Below, piece by piece: positions 34,586 to 45,414 of a stretch of DNA of 64,000 nucleotides. Position numbers and translations under genes: made by a program. Source of the stretch: Liolophura sinensis (taxonomy: Eukaryota > Mollusca > Polyplacophora > Chitonida > Chitonidae); the NCBI RefSeq assembly GCF_032854445.1, contig NC_088304.1, positions 19,629,850 to 19,693,849 on the forward strand. The letters run 5' to 3'. Every line of letters begins with the position of its first letter. Position 1 is the first letter of the stretch. The notes under the pieces are model-generated. The model saw only the letters and a program-made list of their open reading frames with translations, searched no databases and had not been told where the DNA came from.

Positions 34586-37500
34586 CTGTTGACAAACAAA
34601 GACATTTCTTATTGATCAAATTAATAGTATATGCCTGCAAAATAGATATATGATCGTCTTTTGATTGGCTTCACCAGAATTACACCGGTCAGGTTGATGG
34701 TTGAATGATTTTTGTAGACGCCACGGGGGGACACGCCATCTTGTCAAAAGCCTGGCATCCCTCCTGACGCAAACACGCAACCGGAAGAGCAAGAGGTGGA
34801 TTCGAACTCGCAAACTCATTAATCAAGAGCTAGTGATCTGGGGTAGTCGTAACTATTTGGCCAGCTGGATACAGACCACAACTGCATTTTCTCGTTCAGT
34901 AGATAACGACATATAGTTTCAGTTATGTTTAACATTAACTGTTTTGGATTGATTGTATCCGTCTTTTCTTTTTCTCATTTTCTGTTTCTTTTGGGGTTTT
35001 TATTTCGAGTGTCATTTTATAAAGCTGGCTTTGAAGTTGACAGCCAAGTGTATTTTGGAAGGTATCAGTTGAAATTAGGACAGATATACACACTTAGATG
35101 GCTGTTGTCAGAGTAGCTCAGCGGCACTGAACGTTAACATATAAGTAAATAGAATTTATTTTGTACGGTGTTGTCAGTGTGACTGTAAACTTCGCCTCTG
35201 CCTAATCTATTTTATTACGTGTTAATACGGATTGTATGTACTAGATGCCTTCAGAATTGTGTTTGTGAGAAGGAGTTTCGCGATTTCTACCGTGCACATA
35301 TGTTCCTTGTTGACTGACTTTTGTCAGGTATCCATGGAAAAGCGTCACATTACGTCATATCTAATATGAATTTGGATTAAAAAAAAAGCACACACATTTA
35401 CCCAGCTTGTATGCCTAACAAATTTATATTTGTGTTCTAAAAGCAGATATATGGTAAAATATTTATATTAATTGTCACACTTTTAATGGAGCACATTTCC
35501 CGTCTGAAGTAATTGGGGAGTAACAGTAATCCATGTAATCTATAGTAATCTATAGTTCATACCTGCTTTCATGAGCAACACTGTTACTCAAGTACATGCA
35601 TTTCAAGAGAACAATGTTCAGTCTGACTTGGACCCGACTCGCCATTTGCCCGGGAATATACGCCCCATTGTCTGCGGGACCATGCAGCACTGTGTTACTT
35701 CTCACCTTTTCATGAGCTCACTGTCCGCCGGTAACAGCCTCCCGTTCTCGTCTAGGAACCGCTCCGGGCGGTACTCCCAGGGATCGCCCCAAACTGCCTC
35801 GTCGTGATGTGCCAACCAGGAATTAGTGAATATCTGACAGGGAACAGAAGAAGCAACATTTTATTTTTTTTATTTAGATATGTGTTTGTTTGGTGGTTTG
35901 CTTTGGGTTATCAAGACGGCGTCTCCTTGCAGCTCACCGACATATTTATGGTAGTGAATTACTGGAACGCAATGCCGAAGACACCAACTACGACACCCCA
36001 CCAAGTCACGTTACACTGACACTCAGTCCACTATTACTTCGCCTATTTACTTGGCAAAGAAGAGCCAACGTTACTATAAAGTTCTGGTTTTATTTGTTGC
36101 TTGATTCCTTATCCTGGGTTAGCCCATTTGTAATAAGGCAATAAATTTAAAACAAATCTGCCTGGGTGAATCACACAATGAGGGCTGAAAATCAGTGCCA
36201 TTTTGAGAACTGTGTGCCTTTAAACCAGGATTCTACTGGTGAACTAAGCATCCCCGAAGCCTTGGTTTAATGATACTCTATGTTAACTGTAACGACAACG
36301 CCACATTTTGAGTAATTCTATAGCTCAGTGACGTCTGATAAATTGCAATTACAAGGGTGCAGGCTAGACGACGTGAAATTAGCTGCTACTTAAGCATTTG
36401 AATGAACATCGGGAGTAAAACTATAACAGAAGTGAACTGGCAAGAGGACGGTTACTTGTAATAATTTGCCAGTTACACTTTCGTCGCTTCTCTTGTTCCA
36501 TTCTCTATGGCTGTAAGTCTTTTATTATAATCAAATGCGAAAAGTCGCATTTCGTGCATTATCTGTTACTTTTTTCAAAACAATACCAGACAGTGAAGTC
36601 CAGGTCATGTGAACCTCCTTACCACAGTGTGCTTCGGAATAAAATAATCTCGAAACTGGGCCTCGCGTGTGGTAGTATGTACGACACCTAGCGGGAGAAC
36701 AGTGTAATAGCGGAGAGATTCCAACGTGGCTGCCTCGGTGTAGGGCATGTGACCTTTGTCTGTCAGTCGTGGAGGTCGTTCTCGTCCAATCACAGCGTCG
36801 ATCTCCTGCTGAATCTTTTTCATCACATCCGGGCGGTGCAAAAGGATAAGAAAGAAGGCTAGTACAGAGATGCTTGTTGTGCCCAGGCCTGTCAAAATGA
36901 GAAGAAAAAAAGAGACGTGAATTTCTATAAATCCATATTTATTGAATCCGTTATGCGTGCATGTACCAAACACAGGCTAACTTTTAAATCAAATATAGGT
37001 CTGCCAAGCAAGTATCTATTAAACCGGATAGAGGACTGCCAAAGAAACATCTCACAAATCGAAAATAAGTCTGCTAAACAAGAATCTCACAAACCCAATA
37101 TAGGTCTGCCAAACAAGTATCTCTAAAACCTATTGTAGATTTGCCAAACAAGCCTCTCACAAACCGCATATAGGTCTGCCAAACAAGCCTCTCACAAACC
37201 GCATATAGGTCTGCCAAACAAGCCTCTCACAAACCGGATATAGGTCTGCCAAACAAGCCTCTCACAAACCAGATATAGGTCTGCCAAACAAGCCTCTCAC
37301 AAACCGGGTATAGGTCTGCCAAACAAGCCTCTCACAAACTGAATATAGGTCTGTCAAAAAAGCCTCTCACAAACCTGATATAGGTCTGCCAAACAAGCCT
37401 CTCACAAGCCGAATATAGGTCTGCCAAACAAGCCTCTCACAAACCGAATATAGGTCTGCGAAACAAGCCTCTCACAACCCGAATATAGGTCTGCCAAACG

Positions 37501-40500
37501 AGCCTCTCACAAACTGAATATAGGTCTATCAAACAAGCCTCTCACAAACCCAATATAGGTCTGTCAAATAAGCCTCTCACAAACTGAATATAGGTGTGTC
37601 AAACAAGCCTCTCACAAACCGAATATAGGTCTGTCAAACATGCCTCTCACAAACTGAATATAGGTCTGTCAAACAAGCCTCTCACAAACCGGATATAGGT
37701 CTGTCAAACAAGCCTCTCACAAACTGAATATAGGTCTGCCAAACAAGCCTCTCACACACCGGATATAGGTCTGCCAAACAAGCCTCTCACAAACCTGATA
37801 TAGGTCTGCCAAACAAGCCTCTCACAAACCGGATATAGGTCTACCGACATACATCTTACAAACCGTATACAGGTCTGCCAAAGCTGCATCTTACAAACCG
37901 TATACAGGTCTGCCAAAGCTGCATCTGACAAACCGGATATAGGTCTGCCAAACAAGCCTCTCAGAAACCGAATATAAACACAACTTGTGGTCAAGTAACA
38001 GAAACGTTTTGGTTACAGGGGATGTAATTAAGTAACTTCTTGTAGTTAGCTTTGTTCGGGAGACGATTATTCGGTTTCGGAGATGCTTGTTTGGCAGAGA
38101 TTTATTCACTTTGGAAGAGGCTTATCCAACAAACCTTTCTTTGGTTTAATAGAAGATTGTCTTGTTTGGAAGATGTATTTTAGGTTTTGGAGATGGTTAT
38201 CTGATAAGAGACTTACTTTTGGCGGTGTTCTCACACCATTTACATGTATTTTTCAAAGTGTCCACCCTAATTTTTCTCATTTTTTTGGACAGATATTAGC
38301 AGTGCTGAAAACAAGGTATTACATTTCTCTCCCAGTTTTTTTGAAAAGTAAAGACATGAATAAACTAACCATGAGAAAAAAAAAGAGAAATTATATATTA
38401 ATGGTACAATTAGAGGTATATTGGCGAAGAAGAACAGGATAGGTGTCCCGAAAATTAGAAGAATTAGGGTAGTGGTTCGCCAGGAAACTCCGTTGGCGAA
38501 CTTTGTTCCTCTGCCAGACATCTTCACATTATTATCAGTTCTTTTTCGCTGCGTTTTAGGCTGAAGGAATGAAAGAATGGCCTCTGATATAGCGATAATG
38601 CTGCAAGACTCTCCGTTGGATTTTAGGCAGACAGCATGAATCTGTACGGATTTACGGCGACTGGTTTCTTGATCTGGCGTAGAATGTAGATATAGTAAAT
38701 CAGAATTACCTTGTATTTTGGGTGAATGAATAGCAAGCACTGCAGTGTACATGTGAGTAGCCTACCCGCACTGACTATCTCCCGCACAATGCCCCGGATG
38801 TTGTCGTCTTTCAGCCACGGCGATTCTGATTGCAGCCGTAAGAGCTCGTTCACACATCCTCCGGAGGACTCCGAGTCAAACCTTTCCTGGAAAGAACACA
38901 TTTATATGCTTTGTTTATCTCTTTACTAGATACACAGTATAATAGACGCACGGTTCGATAACGTAGTCAAAGAAAGAGCTAAACAAACAACAAATGTATC
39001 ATGAGTTTCGGTTGTTTAAGCCCTTGCGGTATTTATTTATTCATTGATTATTCACATGTGTAGTTTGCACATCTGTTTATTTTTAACTGGTGGTTTTTTT
39101 TGTACATGTGTGTAATTCTTTTGTAAATATGTGAACGTTTTGTAGAAATTGAATTTTTATTTGCACATATGTACAAAAGATTTCCACAAGTACAAAAGAT
39201 ACACACGTGTTTACACAAGATTTTCACATACGTATACAAAATTTCCGCGTGTGCAAAAATTTTCACATCGGTACAAAGATTTTCACGTATGTACAGAGAC
39301 TTTCACATACGTGCCAAAGAATGTTATATACATGTATGTATAAATAATGACAGGTATGTATAAAAGACTGAGAGATATGTATAAAAGAATTTTACATGTA
39401 CATTTTCAAATTTACATCAAAACTATACGTATGTACAGTTCTTTTGCACATATGTATAACAGAAAAAATATATTTTTGGCATTAACAGAAAAAAAACATG
39501 TACAAATTAGTTAGCCGTAAACGGTCCTGCTACTCAAACAACTCTCGGGTTTAAAAATGCTTAACACTTATTTTAGATGACTTGTTTGAGATAGTCACGG
39601 AAGAGTTATATCGGCTTAAGATTTTTATAAGAATAGTAAAATTAAATTATGATTGCTGGCCCATATTTCTACAGAATTATGGTTACCGAAAGATGCTTTC
39701 TGCCCAATTTCAATCGCAGACAAAATATTTTGCAGAGGTAAAAAAAAATCCGTACAGTCCCATTCCTACCTTCGGGATCTCGAACATGAAATACAAATAT
39801 CTCTCGAAAGCTCGTTTATGATCTCGATACAGCCGTCCGTACCCAAAGGGAAGATGACGTAAGAAGGGAAACAGGGTCATCACGTAAACAATTTGACCCG
39901 TCAGGATCTCAAGATCAACGCGCTCAAAATCTATAGCGGCCTGAACAGCGGGATGGCCGAGTGGGTAGCGCTCTCCTGTCATCTGAAGTACAAGGTTAGA
40001 TCATTTTATTACCACTGATAATTTTTAAATGAAATAATACCTTTAGCCTGTAATTAGTTTAGACTTGGCTGCGGCTTTTATTCACGATGTTTTTTGATGA
40101 CTGGCGAAGGTCGCTGCTTTCCTCCAGACATAAGGGTTTTCTGACTATATATAAACCTCACCATCATAACATACAAAATACACTTCTTCTGTAAAGCAAA
40201 TTTATGTTCTTTCCAACACGAAGTCTTCTATGATATTTGAACAACTCTATCTTGTGTACAATTAACACAAGTTCTTGTGCTGAAAGAATTGAATTTGGAT
40301 GTTGTACACAATACTTGTTGTAAAATATAGAAGCTTTTGCTGTTTTGCATAAATGACCTCATTTTGCTTTAACACAAGTTTGTGTTTTATTATTTTGTAA
40401 CACAAACATGTTTACTTCACACTTACTTCACACATGTTCATGTTGGGATAACATATTTCTGTGTGGAATGAGAACAACAAAAGCGTTTTTTGTGCATATA

Positions 40501-43500
40501 AGAAAATTCTTTAGTGCAGCCTCAAACACAATTGAAATAAATAAATAAATAAAAACATTGGCATGGAAATGCGTAAGGTAGGGTCAACAATTCGTGAAAA
40601 CTGTTATGATTGAAAGCACAGCATAGGGAAGATATTGACGTTGTACGGGAGGATGACATAGCTGAGGTGACTTATCAGAATGGTGAGGATATTGGCCAAA
40701 GACGGGAGGATGACAGAGCTGAGGTGACTTATCAGAATGGTGAGGATATTGACCAGGGACGGGAGGATAACAGAGCTGAGGTGACTTACCAGAATGGTGA
40801 GGATATTGACCAGGGACGGGAGGATAAAAGAGCTGAGGTGACTTACCAAAATGGTGAGGATATTGACTAGGGACGGGAGGATGACAGAGATGAGGTGACT
40901 TACCAGAATGGTGAGGATACTGGCCAAAGACGGGAGGATAAAAGAGCTGAGGTGACTTACCAGAATGGTGAGGATATTGACCAGGGACGGGAGAATAAAA
41001 GAGCTGAGGTGACTTATCAGAATGGAGAGGATATTGACTAGGGACGGGAGGATGAAAGAGCTGAGGTGACTTACCAGAATGGTGAGGATATTGACTAGGG
41101 ACGGGAGGATGACAGAGATGAGGTAACTTACCAGAATGGTGAGGATATTGACTAGGGACGGGAGGATGACAGAGCTGAGGTGACTTACCAGAATGGTGAG
41201 GATATTGACCAGGGACGGGAGGATAACAGAGCTGAGGTGACTTACCAGAATGGCGAGGATATTGACCAGGAACGGGGGGATAACAGAGCTGATAACAGAG
41301 CTGAGGTGACTTACCAGAATGATGAGGATATTGACTAGGGATGGCAGGATGACAGAGCTGAGGTGACTTACCAGAATGGTGAGGATATTGACCAGGGACG
41401 GGAGGATGACAGAGCTGAGGTGACTTACCAGAATGGCGAGGATATTGACCAGGAACGGGGGGATAACAGAGCTGATAACAGAGCTGAGGTGACTTACCAG
41501 AATGATGAGGATATTGACTAGGGATGGCAGGATGACAGAGCTGAGGTGACTTACCAGAATGGTGAGGATATTGACCAGGGACGGGAGGATGACAGAGCTG
41601 AGGTGACTTACCAGAATGGTGAGGATATTGACTAGGGACGGGAGGATGACAGAGATGAGGTGACTTACCAGAATGGTGAGGATACTGGCCAAAGACGGGA
41701 GGATAACAGAGCTGAGGTGACTTATCAGAATGGAGAGGATATTGACTAGGGACGGGAGGATGGCATAGGTGAGGTGTCTTACCAAAATGGTGAGGATATT
41801 GACCAGGGACGGGAGGATGACAGAGCTGAGGTGACTTACCAGAATGATGAGGATACTGACTAGGGACGGGAGGATGACAGAGCTGAGGTGACTTACCAGA
41901 ATGGTGAGGATATTGACTAGGGACGGGAGGATGACAGAGATGAGGTGACTTACCAGAATGGTGAGGATATTGACTAGGGACGGGAGGATGACAGAGCTGA
42001 GGTGACTTACCAGAATGGTGAGGATATTGACTAGGGACGGAGGATGACATAGGTGAGGTGACTTACCAGAAGGGTGAGGATATTGACCAGGGACGGGAGG
42101 ATGACAGAGCTGAGGTGACTTATCAGAATGGTGAGGATATTGACCAGGGACGGGAGGATGACAGAGCCGTGGTAACTTACCAGAATAGAGAGGATATTGA
42201 CTAGGGACGGGAGGATGACAGAGCTGAGGTGAGTTATCAGAATGGTGAGGATATTGACCAGGGACGGGAGGATGACAGAGCCGTGGTAACTTACCAGCAT
42301 GGAGAGAATATTAGCCAGGGACGGAAGGATGACAGAGCTGAGGTCGAAGGGCTCTGTTTTGGTGTCTCTAATAATCTGTACGGTCTCTTCTAACTGCTTA
42401 CGAGTTATCGTCTCAAACTGGTGATGTGGGTCATCGAACCGCTTCAAAGTTTTCACCATGAAATTTCGCTGCAGCTTCCAAATCTCGCCGTAGTCCATAA
42501 AGGCTGTGGACGGACCACGGTCGCAATAGCTGAGATGACTTACCAAAATGGTGAGGATATTGACCAGGGACGGGAGGATGACAGAGCTGAGGTGACTTAC
42601 CAGAATGGTGAGGATATTGACTAGGGATAGGAGGATGACAGAGCTGAGGTGACTTACCAGAATGGTGAGGATATTGACTAGGGACGGGAGGATGACAGAG
42701 CTGAGGTGACTTACCAGAATGGTGAGGATATTGACTAGGGATAGGAGGATGACAGAGCTGAGGTGACTTACCAGAATGGTGAGGATATTGACTAGGGATA
42801 GGAGGATGACAGAGCTGAGGTGACTTACCAGAATGATGAGGATACTGACTAGGGATAGGAGGATGACAGAGCTGAGGTGACTTACCAGAATGGTGAGGAT
42901 ATTGACTAGGGACGGGAGGATGACAGAGCTGAGGTGACTTACCAGAATGGTGAGGATATTGACTAGGGACAGAGGATGACATAGGTGAGGTGACTTACCA
43001 GAATGGTGAGGATATTGACTAGGGACGGGAGGATGACAGAGCTGAGGTGACTTATCAGAATGGTGAGGATATTGACTAGGGACGGAGGATGACATAGGTG
43101 AGGTGACTTACCAGAATGGTGAGGATATTGACCAGGGACGGGAGGATGACAGAGCTGAGGTGAGTTATCAGAATGGTGAGGATATTGACCAGGGACGGGA
43201 GGATGACAGAGCCGTGGTAACTTACCAGCATGGAGAGGATATTAGCCAGGGACGGAAGGATGACAGAGCTGAGGTCGAAGGGCTCTGTTTTGGTGTCTCT
43301 AATAATCTGTACGGTCTCTTCTAACTGCTTACGAGTTATCGTCTCAAACTGGTGATGTGGGTCATCGAACCGCTTCAAAGTTTTCACCATGAAATTTCGC
43401 TGCAGCTTCCAAATCTCGCCGTAGTCCATAAAGGCTGTGGACGGACCACGGTCGCAATACCGCGCGTAGAAGCTATCCGGGCGTCCAGCGAAAACGTCCC

Positions 43501-43780
43501 TAGTCTCTTCGGACAAGAAGGCTTCCCGAATCGCCTTTGCACTGTTCAGTACGACGACCTTTGTCTCCATCATCGTAATAGAGCAAACATCGCCGAACGG
43601 CTTGGTAACACGGGTGACGTTCAAATGAGCATTATTTGAGTAAATGCTCAGAAAATTACCTAGTATCGGCAAGCCTATGGGCCCTGGGGGGAATTTGTAG
43701 CGCCTGTATTTGATTCTCCTGTACAGCAAGAAAAAGACTGGTATTGTTACGGCCAAAGCTAACGTCAAGAAAATAGCCAT
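34375..43780 (-). CDS. Cytochrome P450, clan 2 (CYP2-like), 6 exons, 497 aa
   Basis: Joined exons on the minus strand: 43780-43226, 39982-39770, 38886-38766, 36888-36623, 35833-35706 and 34585-34375. All junctions are GT..AG with matching phases. Seen: an N-terminal membrane anchor (residues 3-20) followed by basic residues and the PPGPIGLPILGN hinge (31-42); WKLQR (C-helix WxxxR, 124-128); I-helix AGLGTT (296-301); ExxR as ESLR (353-356); PERF (408-411); and the haem loop FGTGKRACFG with the haem-ligand cysteine at 439. Family knowledge: microsomal P450s of this clan are ER-bound mono-oxygenases that need NADPH-P450 reductase; the substrate is unknown. Odd points: the acidic residue normally before the I-helix threonine is Gly299, and intron 1 is filled by a tandem array made from the end of exon 1. 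Length and motif order argue for an intact gene. Confidence 0.93.
35706..35833 (-). CDS. P450 exon 5 (residues 386-428)
   Basis: Acceptor ttccctgtcag, donor gaaaag followed by gtgaga. Encodes IFTNSWLAHHDEAVWGDPWE and YRPERFLDENG: the W..H.D...W.DP..(Y/F).PERFL signature before the haem loop. It leaves two bases (AG) that complete Ser428 with exon 6. Confidence 0.92.
36623..36888 (-). CDS. P450 exon 4 (residues 297-385)
   Basis: Acceptor cattttgacag, donor actgtg followed by gtaagg. Encodes GLGTTSISVLAFFLILL (I helix), the J/K helices with TLESLR (ExxR) and the PLGVVHTTTREAQF..YFIPKHT block. All are in the canonical CYP2 order. The I-helix motif lacks the usual Asp/Glu. Confidence 0.92.
36995..37975. 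repeat. 35-bp minisatellite in P450 intron 3
   Basis: About 28 copies of ataggtctgccaaacaagcc plus ctctcacaaaccgga, with an exact 35-bp spacing. The copy-to-copy variation (gaa/gga/gca, gcc/gtc) is typical of an old array. It lies 0.1 kb upstream of the exon 4 acceptor in transcript sense and has no exon-derived sequence. Confidence 0.92.
38766..38886 (-). CDS. P450 exon 3 (residues 257-297)
   Basis: Acceptor ttctttccag, donor gtgcgg followed by gtaggc; phase 0 in, phase 1 out. Encodes ERFDSESSGGCVNELLRL...NIRGIVREIVSAG, the H-I region up to the first half of the I-helix AG motif. Confidence 0.9.
39040..39480. repeat. Degenerate ~20-bp repeat in P450 intron 2
   Basis: Loosely repeated cacatatgtacaaaagattt-like words with variable spacing. 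This is low-complexity, diverged tandem sequence that produces small open frames without coding character. Confidence 0.6.
39770..39982 (-). CDS. P450 exon 2 (residues 186-256)
   Basis: Acceptor gtacttcag, donor cgaag followed by gtagga, phase 0 at both ends, 71 codons. Encodes MTGERYPLGHPAVQAA...LFPFLRHLPFGYGRLY, the F-G region of clan-2 P450s (FP.L..LP). The first codon happens to be ATG, but it is internal to the protein. Confidence 0.9.
40640..43225 (-). repeat. 57-bp minisatellite made from P450 exon 1 end plus splice donor
   Basis: About 40 units of 57 bp fill most of P450 intron 1, interrupted by a partial exon copy at 42,296-42,528. On the minus strand each unit reads like the last ~45 nt of exon 1 (LSSVILPSLVNILTIL) followed by gtaagtcacctc, so it carries a copied donor. 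Some units have gt changed to at (cttatcag on the plus strand). A few units are one base shorter, breaking the open frame. Confidence 0.95.
42296..42528 (-). pseudogene. Partial duplicate of P450 exon 1 inside intron 1
   Basis: Nearly identical to 43,227-43,459 at a constant offset of 931 bp. It encodes YCDRGPSTAFMDYGEIWKLQ through DLSSVILPSLANILSML with an intact donor, and it lacks the N-terminal 108 residues and any start. It lies between array blocks, so it probably arose by unequal exchange within the array. Confidence 0.9.
43226..43780 (-). CDS. P450 exon 1 (residues 1-185)
   Basis: ATG at 43780; donor catgctg followed by gtaagt at 43226/43225, phase 0. Contains the signal anchor, the proline-rich hinge, the B-C region (AGRPDSFYARYC) and WKLQRNF. 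It ends FDLSSVILPSLANILSML, which joins MTGERYP of exon 2 as in CYP2 proteins. The open frame continues into the intronic array, so the longer ORF to 43076 is not the real protein end. Confidence 0.92.
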
Positions 43781-44054
43781 GTTGTCCCTTGGCCGACTGT
43801 GTTGCTCTCCTTCTTTAGTTGTCCTACTTATTTTTACTGTGCTGCACGCACTGCGGCCGCATTAAGAAACTCCTGAGTCTGCGCTAGCGGGCTAACAACC
43901 TCAGCCACTAGATCTCATGACCCAGTTATGTAAATAGATCACTGTCTCTACCACAGTCGTATTTTTAAAAACTCATCATCATTGCATTTGGCTACGTTAA
44001 ATGTTATGTCAAATTTGAGACCTTCCCTGCTTGCGGATTTCACTTTGTGTCAGG

Positions 44055-44327
44055 ATTTATTTATTTATTTTATTTCATTGGCGTTTTACGCCGTACTCAA
44101 GAATATTTCACTTATACGACGGCGGCCAGCATTATGGTCGGAGAAAACCGGGTAGAGCCCGGGGGAAACCCACGACCATCCGCAGGTTGCTAGCAGGCAT
44201 TCCTACTTACGGCCGGAGAGGAAGCAAGCATGAGCTGGACTTGAACTCACAGCGACCGCATTGATGAGAGGCTTCCAGGTCATTACCCTGAGCTAGCTCG
44301 CTAACCAACTGAGCCACTGAGGCCCCA
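44055..44327 (-). mobile_element. SINE, main family, full length, reverse
   Basis: From the tttatttattttatttcatt tail to ctaaccaactgagccactga plus ggcccc. It lies 0.3 kb upstream of the P450 start codon. Confidence 0.92.
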
Positions 44328-44524
44328 TTTTGTGTCAGTATCTATCAGTACAAAGACGGCTCAATGTTCGTCAAGTTGGATGCCATTTCGCGGTTGTCAG
44401 TTCGATTTTCAAAAGTAACTTAGATACCAGTTGCTAGTTCGATATTCAGGAGTAACTTACATGCCAGTTATCAGTCCGATATTCAGGTTAAAACATATAT
44501 ATCAGGTTAATCTAAAAGAATGTT

Positions 44525-44785
44525 ACCACCAAACTTGGTACGTTTGACACACACACATACACAGAGCACACTTTTGTGACATCAGTTTTGGATTTGGCCC
44601 TCAGGGGGCGAATTGGCAACTGGGTTCGTAATTAACTTCTGGCATACTAACTCCACTAATTTTTATCACATGCCACCAAACTTGGTACGTTTACACACAC
44701 ACACACACGAACGCACCGTGCACACATTCGTGATATTAGTTTATGATTTGACCCGCAGGGGACGAATTGGCAATTGTTTCTGTCC
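44525..44785. repeat. ~145-bp tandem duplication
   Basis: Two diverged copies beginning ccaccaaacttggtacgttt, each followed by a CA-rich stretch and ending in an aattggcaa motif (gggggcgaattggcaac, then ggggacgaattggcaat). Confidence 0.8.
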
Positions 44786-45414
44786 ACCCAAACAGTAATT
44801 CAGTCGCTTGGATTTGGTATATAGTCACCCTTGTAGATTAATATATAGTATTGTTTTCTCATCGAATGTCACTTTTTCTTATTTTTATTCCATTAACCTT
44901 GCCAAAGCTGATCGTGATTGCATTCTGCTGTTGTATTTCTACTATATAATATGTATATAAAGACATATTTTTTTTCACTTGTCAATGCTTTCACAGTGAC
45001 ACTCGATAATAAATTTCCATATCTCAGCGTAAATATCATACTTTACTATCAAGTCACGTATATGTACCATTCTAGTTTCGTAATGAAGTTACTTATTTGG
45101 ATCTTTGTAATATACTACTTATTGAATATTATGTTTTTGTATCAATTAATTTTCCCCCACCGTTTATAAATAAAATCAGTAAGGAAGATTTCCTTTGTAA
45201 ATGTTGTAAACAATATCAGTACCATTTTGGTATTGTATATTATTTATTGATTTGAAATCTTTTTTCGTTGTATTAGCGTCGTAGTCTGGCAATTTAGTAC
45301 TATGTGCTCTAAGTGCCCTGTCTAATTGTAAGTACTCGCTGATTGTATATACTAGTGTCATCCTTTTGCTGTAACGTGGTGATATACACCAGTACCCCAG
45401 GGCTTTCCCATCGA

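Noticed and set aside
36995..37975. CRISPR-like regular repeats
   Set aside because: Units are contiguous with no unique spacers, in a eukaryotic intron; the same holds for the 31-, 34-, 56- and 86-bp arrays.
40584..42050. 488-codon and 393-codon minus-strand open frames (SQYPHHSGKSPQLCHPPVP-type repeats)
   Set aside because: Pure 57-bp array sequence in P450 intron 1; no start, splice or composition evidence for a separate repeat protein.
42031..43095. 354-codon minus-strand frame combining array and P450-like sequence
   Set aside because: Runs through the array and the duplicated half-exon; not a transcript unit on current evidence. Recorded as repeat plus pseudo-exon.
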